A stretch of 64,000 bases of DNA from Adiantum capillus-veneris (lineage: Eukaryota > Streptophyta > Polypodiopsida > Polypodiales > Pteridaceae), in the NCBI GenBank assembly GCA_014529385.2, contig CM043946.1, forward strand, positions 22,832,077 to 22,896,076, written 5' to 3'. The position numbers and the translations under genes are program-made. The stretch's first letter is position 1; the number at the start of each line of letters is the position of its first letter. This document shows positions 55,699-64,000 of the stretch, piece by piece. The notes below the pieces were generated by a model. That model worked only from the letters and a program-made list of their open reading frames with translations, did not search any database and was not told where the DNA came from.

Positions 55699-58571
55699 TC
55701 ATGCGGACGGCTGACGCGATGCCCAAACGCTGCCTTTTCGATATTTAGTTGCACGCCAAGCTTTGTGGCCGAGGGACGCTCGCGAGCGTTTCCACTTCTC
55801 GGATGCTGCAGTACGAGAAGCGTTGCGTAACTGCTTTGCTAACATCGATTCTCTTGCTTTCTCAATAGTACGAGTTCTCCCAAAGGTGTGCCTAAAAAAC
55901 CAATTAAACATCTCTTGGAGGTAGTTGGAGTGTGAACTACCACCACCATGCCGAGTATTCTTGAAGTAGACTCCTTTTGCTCGATAGTGGGACTTCTCCA
56001 TGCCTTGTGTACTCCATATATCAAGCGAACCATAGCGGTCCATGAAGTATGCACCATGCGCATAGAGAATGTGCCAAAACAACCAAAAAGGAGATAAGCG
56101 AATAGAAAAGTTACATTTTCAAACATTGCATATGTATTAAGTCCGTTAAAACAAACCATGTAGTGTGTAATCTTGCTTTCAGACCATCCGTCCTTAGCGG
56201 CCTTTGTGAATTCATAAAACACCTTCTTGAACTCCTCTCGCTGCTCAACGGTGGTGCTTGAAAGATTCATCAATTGCACAACCTTTTGAAAGGATGACCA
56301 TACTAGCTTGCGTTGGTTAGCAACCTCCACATTGGGATCTTTGTTCGTCGTGCATGAACACAAATCTTTCCACAACTCCCACCGCTTCTCACTTGCTAGA
56401 TAGACACTTGCCTTGGATACCTGCATTGGATACTTTGACATCTTCTTGAAAAATCGACGTGCTTTGGCTCCATCCATGGAAACCTTCTATGCCACCTCAT
56501 ATGTCTTCTCCCAACAAGTCTCTGCTACAATGTTCACCCTTGATCGGTGACATCCAATCTCATTAAGGAGCGTCTCAACCCCCTGCAAGGAGTCTTTTGA
56601 CCGTTGAAGGGGCTTCATTGTGAAAGCATAATCAATGTGATGCTTTAAGATCCTATCAAATATTCGCATAAACGCATGCAATGTGCAAAAGTGAACATTG
56701 TTGAGGGAGAAGGGAATTATGGGGTTCCACCCAGGATCTTTGCTATCCCTATTGGGCACCTGCAGCATATCACATGAAAGAACCGAACTTTGCCACTCCC
56801 TATTTATATGGTCATCATTATCATCGTCCTGACCTTCCACTTGAGTTGCTCGACTTGTCTTGTGCCCTTTCATACAGAATGGACAAGGAAGTAAAGAATT
56901 TGCACCTTGTTTGCATCCAAGCATGCACTTTATGGTCTTTAGATCACCACCTAAATGCCATTCAACATCGAACTCCCCACGTCCTGGAACCATGAGCTTC
57001 TCACCGTTTATTTGAGCTTTAATGACCTCTGTGACCCATGGGATTCTACTGAAAATCCATGCAAGGACTTCATGTGTCTCTTTCGGAACTTCAATTGCAC
57101 TAAGCCACCATATATACTTCTCTGATTGCACACTAAAAGAGGGCTTTGTCGCTTCACTCGAACTGCAAGATTGCTTGGCATAAGCTAGGGCTTCATTCAT
57201 AAGCGTGATGCTCATTCTCTCCAACTTCTCCCTTTAACAATTACACACTCATCCAACTTCAGCACGAACACAAGCTTGCCTTCAAGAACTGCCAACAACA
57301 TAAAGCCTCAGAATGCATGTTATGACACATCATAGAGCATGTAGGCAACTCTAAACTAACATGCATCACTCAAATTGTAGAAAACAGCCATGGACTGCTG
57401 CAATCGTATCAAGTCCACAAAGATATTGTTGAATTTGGTGTAAACAAACCCTTCGGTCCGCAACACACTGTTAGAAACAGCACCGCTTCCCTTCCCGCAG
57501 CCCTTCCGTCCTTGTGATTTGCTACGGAGCGGCTGAAGAGACATTGTGTCTACAATATACAAGTAGTCCCCTAATCGGTGAACAACATCTTCATTTGACA
57601 CCTTCTTGGCAATCTGCACTCTGTGAGGAAGTGGGAATAGGTTTTCCGTGACTCCTCCACTTCTTAATGCATCTTTTAACACTTGATGTATTGCTTGATA
57701 GCCCTTGGTACTAATCCCAACAGCATCACAAATATCCTGAACATCTAGATCAGTGACAATATTAGAAAAATCTCTAAGAACTCTCTTAGTGATTGCGTCT
57801 TTCAAGTGTTTTGCCTCTGGAGCATCAAGCATCCCAATAAAATCCTCTTTGTTGAAACAAGAACGAAGTCAAGTAGCCCTAGCTGACGCATTCTCGCCGC
57901 CGCACGTTTCTTAGACGAAGTTCCTATTGCCCAAAACAACAATGATGAGCCGTATTAAACTTAAACAACATGAGGGATAGAACATGTTACCTCGTAGCTG
58001 TCACCCTTCGTTTTCTTGCACCTCCACGTGGTGCAAGAGTCTGAATTTCGGACAACTCTCGTTTCCTCACCCTACCTCCCATGGCAGTACTCTTCATGTG
58101 TGAAAGAGTATCCTCAAGCTTTTTAATTACATTTTCCTTGGTTGTGATGGTGCTCTTTGCCTCCTCAAGCGCACTAGTAGTTGTTTGCATCTGAGCTTGA
58201 AGATTGTGGAAACTCCCATTGAGCAACTGCCAATGACGCAAGTAGATCTCGGACCGCGCAATCTCGTGTTTGTTGAGTCTCTTGCAGTAGCCCAACAAAC
58301 CTTGCTCTCCATTTCCAACGTATTGCAACAGTGATGGAATGTTTGTAAAAGACGGATGAACATTGAGAGAAGGATCCTTTGGATACAAGCATCCATCTGT
58401 CCAGAGATCCACATTCTTCTCCCCTTGAGTGCGGCGTTCGTTGGTTGAAGGTAATGTACCCAAGCATGTTTTCTTTGTCGGAACATACTCTTGAGGTAGG
58501 CGTAGGAAAAGCCCTGGAGACCTACCGCGTGAAGAGCTTGCTGGGACATTGGTCACGTCGTCAAGAGGCAT
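55699..58571 (-). pseudogene. Transposon T gene D: spliced transposase-like gene
   Basis: ATG 58571 begins MPLDDVTNVPASSSRGRS. Exon 1 (58571-57991) ends with a coiled coil and RGGARKRRVTAT before donor GTAACA. Exon 2 (57923 to about 57360) reads EDFIGMLDAPEAKHLKD, then a helix-turn-helix-like VQDICDAVGISTKGYQAIHQ; its first 60 bp and the rest are one base out of frame. Exon 3 (about 57237-56157) has HLGGDLKTIKCMLGCKQG followed by CPFC, the D-then-C-x2-C block seen in several eukaryotic DDE transposases, and one TAG at 56487-56489. Exon 4 (about 56075-55699) has HGAYFMDRYGS and MEKSHYRAKGVYFKNTRHGG, a likely catalytic-glutamate region. I take it as the enzyme that moves T; the superfamily is not certain. 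No clear AG precedes exon 4, a further sign of decay. Confidence 0.65.
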
Positions 58572-58660
58572 TGTAGGATGGAGAGATGGAGCTTGAAGGA
58601 TGGAGAGATAGAGCTTGTAGGATGGAGAGATGGAGCTTGAAGGATGGAGAGATGGGTGCG
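58572..58660 (-). repeat. Minisatellite in the 5' flank of gene D
   Basis: Three to four copies of a 25-30 bp unit (GGATGGAGAGATGGAGCTT-like) precede the ATG. They probably lie in the untranslated leader. Confidence 0.75.
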
Positions 58661-58734
58661 TAGGTGCAGCAGCAGGTGCACGTGCAAGGGGGATGGGTGT
58701 AGGAGAAGAGCTTAGATTAGGAGAGAGAGTTTTC

Positions 58735-59043
58735 AATTTTGGGGGGAATTTTCTAAAAGTTTGGAGGGAGTCAAAAAATGTTGAATTTTGAGTAATTTAA
58801 CTTAAAATTCTTTTTTTTATTATGTGTATATGTTGGGGGTACTTTTTAGGGGGGAATAGAGTTTTTTTGAAAGTTTTTGAAAAAAGTCATTTTTTTGGCC
58901 TCTTTGACCCACGGATTTGCTTAGGTGGCATGGGAGAGTTAAGAGGCCACTTACAAGTTGGCCAAAAAGGTAGAGAGAGAAGACCCCCTACCCCCCTACT
59001 TTTCAAATGGTTTACCCCCCCCCTTCCCTACTTTTTAAATGGT

Positions 59044-59074
<31 letters not shown>

Positions 59075-59219
59075 TTCCCCCTACCTTTTTAGGGGTCAAA
59101 GGTGGAGGAGACCCTACCAAAATAGCCCCATTCAAAGCCTTTGTCCCCCTTAATCTTGGCAGGCTTCCTTTAAATTAGGGATTCTTACAAGGCCCATGGA
59201 GAGTCCATTTTTTTCCTAA
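58735..59219 (-). repeat. Right terminal inverted repeat of T, with C30 run
   Basis: It mirrors the left end. A run of about 30 C lies at 59045-59074 within further C-rich DNA, and the outermost 30 bp match the left end with one or two changes. The open frame across it (58822-59178) is low-complexity. Confidence 0.75.
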
Positions 59220-59312
59220 TGATGGATATTGCATGTAGATTTAAAGGTATAATAACCAAAGAAAAGGCAAAGCAAGTTGTTCAAACAAGTGAAGAATATG
59301 ACAGTATTTAAC

Positions 59313-60838
59313 AACTGCAATGACGCTGTATGTTTCCCTTTTTCCATGGCAATAGATTCTCGGGACAAAGCAATGGACAATAAAAATGTTACATTTTCAA
59401 GATGTCACAAAAGATCTCGCATTGGGTGTTGATCTAGTAAATCAAATGAGCAAACTGGGCAAGGTGACTTGAGGAATGCTTGAATTCAGTTTGATCATAC
59501 ACATAGGATAAACGGATGGGCAACAATGTCATGTTTCGTGTGTGATCTGGCGTAAGTTTGTTTGTGATTAGAAATATGAAATATTTATCTTCCAAAAGGT
59601 TTGTCCTAATATTTGCATCATATTTGACCAGCCTGGGAGCATTGCAAGTTATCGCAATTTGTGAAGCAAAAGAGGAGAATGAGGAGTCTCAAGTATTGTT
59701 TTGGGAAATTCTGAATGCTACCATGGATCAATGTAGGCAAGAACCACTTGATTTTGTGGGGTTCATGTCAGATGAGGTAGGGGCAAACTGGTTGGGAATA
59801 AGGACAATGTACAATGGAGGCCCGCAAAGAACTCTCTTGCCTTTTCCATTGGGAGTAGAGCTTGCAAAAGTACACAAGAAAATTTGTACTTGCACCAAAG
59901 AAAAATGAGCACATTGGAATGTGTGAAGCGCGGAAGCTCTCAACAATTGTAGAAGAGGCTACAATTCAAGCGAGGCATACCAAAAATTGGTGGTCGATCC
60001 ATGTCCCAAAAGAGAACTTAGAAGCGCTTCAATGATGGTTTAAATGGTGGAGACAACGAATTGAGCATCGGGGAAACAACAACAAGAATGTGAGTTTATG
60101 TTTTATTTCTTTGTGATCCAAGAAAAACCATGTCCAAGTACTTAACTACAATTTTGTGGTGGATAGGCTAATAAAAGTCCTTGGGAGCAGGCACAAATTC
60201 CAACTATAAACTTAGCTGAGAGCATCCATGCTAGCTGGTTGGCTGGTGAAAGGGGAAGAAGAAATATTTCATTATATGATGCATGTGTTAGCGATGTCTT
60301 AAACTCATATATACAATGTGAAAAGCATTTGGGATTCTTGACATGTCGTCATATGGGCATGGGTCCCACACTTGGATCTATGCTCTCAAGAGTCGAGAGA
60401 CAACAAACTCCAAGTCCAATTGCCATTGCAAGGGTGGTGCAAGGAGCTATCGCAGGAACCCAAATGTATGAAGAGCCCACAATGCATGCTGATAAGGAAA
60501 CCATTCAATGAAAGAAGAGAGAGACGAGCAATGCTATTAGTTCTCATTGTCGAGAATATGTAATGGAGTCAAAACAGTGCAAAGTTTGTGGTTGTCCACG
60601 TCATATCAGATTTGAAACCATGGAATCAAGCAATAGTGAAGAAGAGGAGATTGAAAAAAACTACATGCCTGAATATGATCATCTAACATGCAACACAAAG
60701 CAGTTAATCTATGTAGAGGAAGCTGATGTCCCACGTGAACAATGGGCCTTCCACATAATGCCCATTCATTGTAATAAGAGATGTTTTGGTGTTGTGGGTA
60801 TGAAAAATTATGATAACACTCTTAAAAGTACAATATAG
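59313..60838 (+). pseudogene. Transposase H, central and 3' exons
   Basis: After T, the reading resumes with a probable acceptor near 59349 and LHFQDVTKDLALGVDLVNQM. It then gives SLGALQVIAICEAKEENEES and the catalytic-type block GFMSDEVGANWLGIR (59755-59800), reminiscent of D-x-A-x-A-x-W motifs in DDE transposases. Next come a shifted segment NWWSIHVPKENLEAL near 59980-60030, then NLAESIHASWLAGERGRRN (60203-60260), and a Cys pair (KQCKVCGCPRHIRF, 60565-60610). Stops and frame changes occur at 59906 and 60033. Domain order fits a MULE-like nuclease by memory only. It continues the exons at 48377-49560. Confidence 0.6.
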
Positions 60839-60879
60839 ACATTATAGTGGCAATCTTAATAAAATAAACTCTAATATAG

Positions 60880-61020
60880 AATATGACTCTAATATAGAAT
60901 ATGGAACATAATTCAAGACTATATAGACATTATAATTCTAGACAATATAGAGGCATTCTTACTAAAATAAACTCTATTAAAGAATATGGAACATAATTCA
61001 AGACTATATAGACATTATAG
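60880..61020. repeat. Tandem repeat, about 84-bp unit
   Basis: The phrase GAATATGGAACATAATTCAA and its continuation (GACTATATAGACATTATA) occurs at about 60897 and 60982, with a partial copy before. It lies in an intron or the 3' region of H. Confidence 0.75.
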
Positions 61021-61430
61021 TGGTAGTCTCACTGAAGGCATTACCCTTGCTAACAGCGAGATTGTCCCCATTTTGCAAGAGGAGCAACCATTTCCATCAT
61101 CCAAAGATACCATGAAATATTTATGGAAGTACAAATGCTTGGACTAGCTAAATATAGACTATGCAAATGATTGGCATATACCTATATTGAGAGCCATCTA
61201 ATAATCCAAAAAATGTGCTACTATTTCAGAGGAAGTGTGATTTCCTAGTGTCAAATGTTGTTCTGGAAAGGTGATGGTGGAAAATACATTGTAGTAAGAA
61301 TTGCAAGTTACATAAGTAAAGTTAATCGGGATGGTAGTCCCCTCTAATGTATTTTTCTCTTGACAAACCCTGTGCAAAGGACATGTCAAGGCCCTTTGTA
61401 ATTTCCTGTGTTTAATACAATTCAAGCTCA

Positions 61431-61788
61431 ATTGAGCACTTAAAAAAACAAAAGAAGAAGTGTAGACATTGTGGCAAGACCAACATATATTCAAAGGTTG
61501 CTTCAAACTTTGTCCATGTGGAAAAGGCACAACTTATCAATCACATAGATGTTTCTACAACGGTGGAGATAAAATGATTGGCATTTGCAATGACCCACAA
61601 TGATGAAAAACGAAGTGTATACATTGTAGCAAGACCAACATACATTCATAGATTTCTTCAAACTCAAATGTTGTCCATATGGAAAAGGCACAACTTATCA
61701 ATCACATAGATGTTTCTGCAATGGTGGAGACAAAGGAAAAGTCAAGGTTACCAAGGCCAAAGGAAAAGGAAACATAACCTCTCTTTAA
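61431..61788 (+). pseudogene. Duplicated Cys-rich C-terminal exon of H
   Basis: Two direct copies (61445-61595 and 61618-61788) encode the same Cys/His pattern: GCFKLCPCGKGTTYQSHRCF in the first and CCPYGKGTTYQSHRCFCNGG in the second. The second ends with a basic tail (KAKGKGNITSL) and a stop at 61786-61788. Only the second copy has the terminal tail, so the first is probably a duplicated exon. The pattern looks like a small zinc-binding domain. Linking it to H is inference from position and the Cys-rich ends I recall for this family. Confidence 0.5.
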
Positions 61789-61924
61789 GAAGATACTTTG
61801 GATTCAACAAGATAACAATACAATCAGAATGAGGGAAACATTCATTATTGTAAAGGCGCCAATAAAAATCCGGGTCCGTGCTACCCCAATTTTAAAACCA
61901 CCTTGCATCAAGTTAAAGACACAA

Positions 61925-62245
61925 CGCGCCTGTAGAGTGGTTAGAGTGGGCAATGTTTCAATCTCTATTGTTAGATCACGAGATCAAACCTTGTCGAAAA
62001 AATGGCATATTACTCCCATCGGGCCGTCTCTCTTCAAACCCCCAATTTTGTTACACTACAAATCTCCGACAATGTCGCACGTCACCTTTGTACTCTCAAT
62101 CACATTCAAATTTTTTCGACGTATGGATCTCATTTTCAGCTTCATTTTGCACTCCATATGTAAAACAATGCAATGTGCATTCTGCAATCCTTGGCGTGAC
62201 TTAGGTGGCCTTAACTTGGCCCCTTTACCCTATGGCTACTAAATA
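61925..62245 (+). mobile_element. tRNA-like SINE candidate
   Basis: A box-A-like TGTAGAGTGGTTAGAGTGG (61931-61949) is followed about 33 bases later by a box-B-like GATCAAACC (61983-61991), the spacing of an internal RNA polymerase III promoter. The downstream body has no gene; the open frame across it is incidental. No poly(A) tail or target duplication is evident. Confidence 0.5.
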
Positions 62246-62659
62246 AAGCGAATTGACATATTCTTAAAGAAGAGAATGTTGCAATTGTTAATTGGGAATT
62301 GATTGAAGACTATTAGACAAATGCAAAAATTATCTTCTTTTCTCTCAAGAATGAATCACAAACAACAAAAAGAAAAAGAAAAAAATGACTCTTAAAGAAC
62401 AAGGTGAGGAATCACGAGGGCCTGCCACAATGGAAGGATTTGTGAAGGTGTTGTCAAGAAGTAGGAATATTAGTGGGCTAAGATGAGCATGTAAATTCAA
62501 AGCTGTGTTGAATAATACGCTTAACTACTACATGCACTAATTTTTTATTAGCATAGCTAGCAAATTTTTCATTTGTCATTTTAACTAGCAAGCTGATCAA
62601 TAATTAGCGGGGAACTATTCAGCACAATCACTAATTATTGATTAACCTGTTAATTTTTA
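62246..62659. other. No feature seen
   Basis: The stretch is AT-rich with a purine-rich patch near 62340-62400 and a repeated TAATTAG phrase near 62600-62660. I see no gene or named repeat. Confidence 0.4.
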
Positions 62660-62722
62660 ATGATTAGTGGACCCATCATGAGTTTTGAACTCAGGACCTG
62701 GTACTCCAAAGGGAATCGAAGG

Positions 62723-62773
<51 letters not shown>
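62660..62773 (-). repeat. SINE-like box B fragment and (TG)n array
   Basis: On the minus strand GGTCCTGAGTTCAAAACTC (62698-62680) is a typical plant SINE box B region. Where box A should be there is a TG array (62726-62773, 48 bp), so the element is truncated or interrupted by slippage. Confidence 0.5.
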
Positions 62774-62775
<2 letters not shown>

Positions 62776-63320
62776 AATTTCTTCAAAGTTCAAGAGTCTT
62801 CTGGGTACGGTTACCTATTGCTTTGCCCCTCTTGCTGCCATTTCTGTCAGGCATGTGGAGCTAGCTGCCTGTTGACGTCTGTTTTCGACAAAAGCCTCCT
62901 CGCATTTAATTTACTCTCTCTACCCATACCCAAGCAATTCCTTCATTCGTAACCCTCTCAGTACCTCATGACTCCCCACCGGGCCGGCGATCCCCTGCCC
63001 CTAATCATACCTAGCTAGGTATGCCGTGCCTCCCTCACAGAAGCTCATGATATTGAGGTAATTCATAATGTGAGAATTATTGTGAGAATCTATCCAAAAC
63101 TTCTTGTGGCTATGCCAAACTAAAGGCTATTTACAGCCTCTTGTATAGTTGGAAAGTTTTCTCCACCTTGTCCAATGGGCTCAAGAAGAGAATCAAAGGA
63201 AGATTGATTTCAAGTATTATGGGTTCTTTTAGATACAGCCTTGAAGTGAAGCTATGCCCAAAGTAGTTGCTCCTTGAAATTTGACTACCAATTACTGCTA
63301 GTGCTACAACAATGGCCTTA

Positions 63321-63322
<2 letters not shown>
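62774..63322. other. No gene supported
   Basis: A cysteine-rich open reading (around 62777-62875) has no codon or motif support. The rest is mixed sequence without repeats that I noticed. Confidence 0.4.

Positions 63323-63363
<41 letters not shown>
63323..63363. repeat. (CT)n microsatellite
   Basis: About 41 bp of perfect CT dinucleotide repeat. Confidence 0.95.
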
Positions 63364-63366
<3 letters not shown>

Positions 63367-63847
63367 TTTTAGGGGCAACCTTGTGACCCAGAGAGTGTCC
63401 CAAGTGGGTTTACATGGAGCTCTTGAACAACAGGTCTTGAAGACTCACTAGATAGGTCTTTCAAGTCTTTTGGGATTATTCCTGTGAATTTAAAAATTCT
63501 CCTCTTCTTCTTTTTTTTATTGTGCACGATTGTGATTGTGATGATGTTAGCTCTTAGCTAATCGATTAAAATTGGGCATTCACACATTGAGTTCCCTCGA
63601 GGCGGAATAGTTAGCTTGCTTGATGTGAAGCCATAAGAACGGTCATAGCATTGGTTTAAGCCTTCATAGAGCTTTTTAAATGCCCCCTAAATAATAATTT
63701 ACAAGGACTTTTTTGTTACATGAAGAGGTTGTATCTGTGCATTGTCCTTTGTGCATAGCTTCATGCCAATCGACACCCATCTTCGTTGGCATCCACTTGA
63801 TGAGGTGAAGTTGATGAGGAGCAGCAGTTGGTCAAAATTCCCTTTGG

Positions 63848-63930
63848 AGCGAGTGCTAGCTCAGTTGATAGAGCAAGAGCCTCTTGTGTCCAAGGTCTTG
63901 GGTTCAACCCCCCTTGACAACTCGTATGAC
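63848..63930 (+). mobile_element. tRNA-like SINE head
   Basis: Box A TAGCTCAGTTGATAGAGC (63857-63874) and box B GGTTCAACC (63901-63909) are well preserved. The anticodon stem closes on a three-base loop (CAAGA-GCC-TCTTG) and the acceptor ends do not pair, so this is a SINE head and not a working tRNA gene. The body runs to the window end. Confidence 0.6.
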
Positions 63931-64000
63931 ATGTGGCCCTTGGGGGCTATTCTCCAAGTCTATGTGATGGTTTGGCCAACCTTATCCTGCTAGGATGCTC

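Larger units (their letters stand above)
49619..59219. mobile_element. DNA transposon T (about 9.6 kb) with terminal inverted repeats
   Basis: The left end TTAGGAAAAATATGGACTCT is mirrored at the right end (59200-59219) with one difference; similarity continues for tens of bases and, more weakly, for several hundred. It encloses two plus-strand genes (A, B), a convergent histone H3-like gene (C) and a spliced transposase-like gene (D). Flanks are TGATACA and TGATGGA, so a target duplication is suggestive at best. It lies inside a probable intron of H. Ends are not CACTA-type and I cannot name its superfamily. Confidence 0.8.

Noticed and set aside
58822-59178. Proline-rich ORF near the right end of T
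   Set aside because: It reads through a C30 homopolymer inside the terminal inverted repeat.
49619-59219. CACTA (En/Spm) classification of T
   Set aside because: The ends read TTAGGAAAAA, not CACTA/G, and no clear Tnp2 domain or 3-bp target duplication is seen.
61829-62242. A 137-codon ORF
   Set aside because: It overlaps the SINE-like internal promoter boxes and has no protein motif.
63848-63930. A functional tRNA gene
   Set aside because: The anticodon stem closes on three bases and the acceptor arms do not pair, so only the promoter boxes are preserved.

Overview
The window is nuclear DNA from a land plant with a large, repeat-rich genome. The evidence is Ty1/copia and Ty3/gypsy retrotransposons with plant-type primer sites (tRNA-iMet and tRNA-Asp complements), Tat-lineage gypsy elements carrying the extra archaeal-type RNase H, spliced DNA-transposon genes with GT-AG introns, tRNA-like SINE heads and many (TG)n and (CT)n arrays. 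I see no convincing ordinary host gene. The style of the DNA transposons recalls what I remember of mosses, lycophytes and ferns more than flowering plants, but that is a weak inference.

Layout. 1-2160: 5' part of a copia element (A, minus) that leaves the window. 2161-9864: a very decayed gypsy element (G1, plus). 9865-15971: a Tat gypsy (G4, minus) with a target-site duplication, long 3' LTR, a gag-pol frame broken only by stop codons, and a deleted 5' end. 15972-17958: non-coding DNA with a palindrome recurring about every 280 bp. 17959-19897: 3' part of a second copia copy (B, minus), cut off at the exact place where an intact 1759-codon Tat gag-pol (G2, plus, 19946-25225) begins; its 3' LTR follows. 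28019-34405: a better-preserved relative of G1 (G3, plus). Both G1 and G3 carry a second retropepsin-like domain after integrase and a tail of W-x-P-K repeats, and neither shows a recognisable gag zinc knuckle. 34406-39262: LTR-like and leader DNA, minisatellites, and a minus-strand 5' LTR with a tRNA-Asp primer site (G6). 39263-43418: a truncated G4-family copy (G5, plus).

43430-61788 is the most interesting part. It appears to be an old two-gene DNA transposon: a spliced minus-strand gene with a ParB-like motif (P) and, divergently, a spliced DDE-type transposase gene (H). They are separated by about 2.7 kb of direct and palindromic repeats. A second transposon (T, about 49619-59219, 9.6 kb, imperfect terminal inverted repeats) sits in what looks like an intron of H. 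T carries four genes in two convergent pairs: two plus-strand genes of unknown function (A and B), and on the minus strand a spliced transposase-like gene (D) and a histone H3 variant (C). C has a recognisable H3 histone fold, a tail of about 200 residues, and an H3-like N-terminus in which the K9 position is isoleucine. Between the convergent pairs lie two near-identical 20-21 bp-arm hairpins and a tandem duplication. All four genes show some decay (in-frame stops in A, C and D, or uncertain joins), so this copy is probably dead, but it suggests a transposon family that encodes its own H3.

The last 2.2 kb holds three tRNA-like SINE fragments and microsatellites. All boundaries and alignments here were made by eye.
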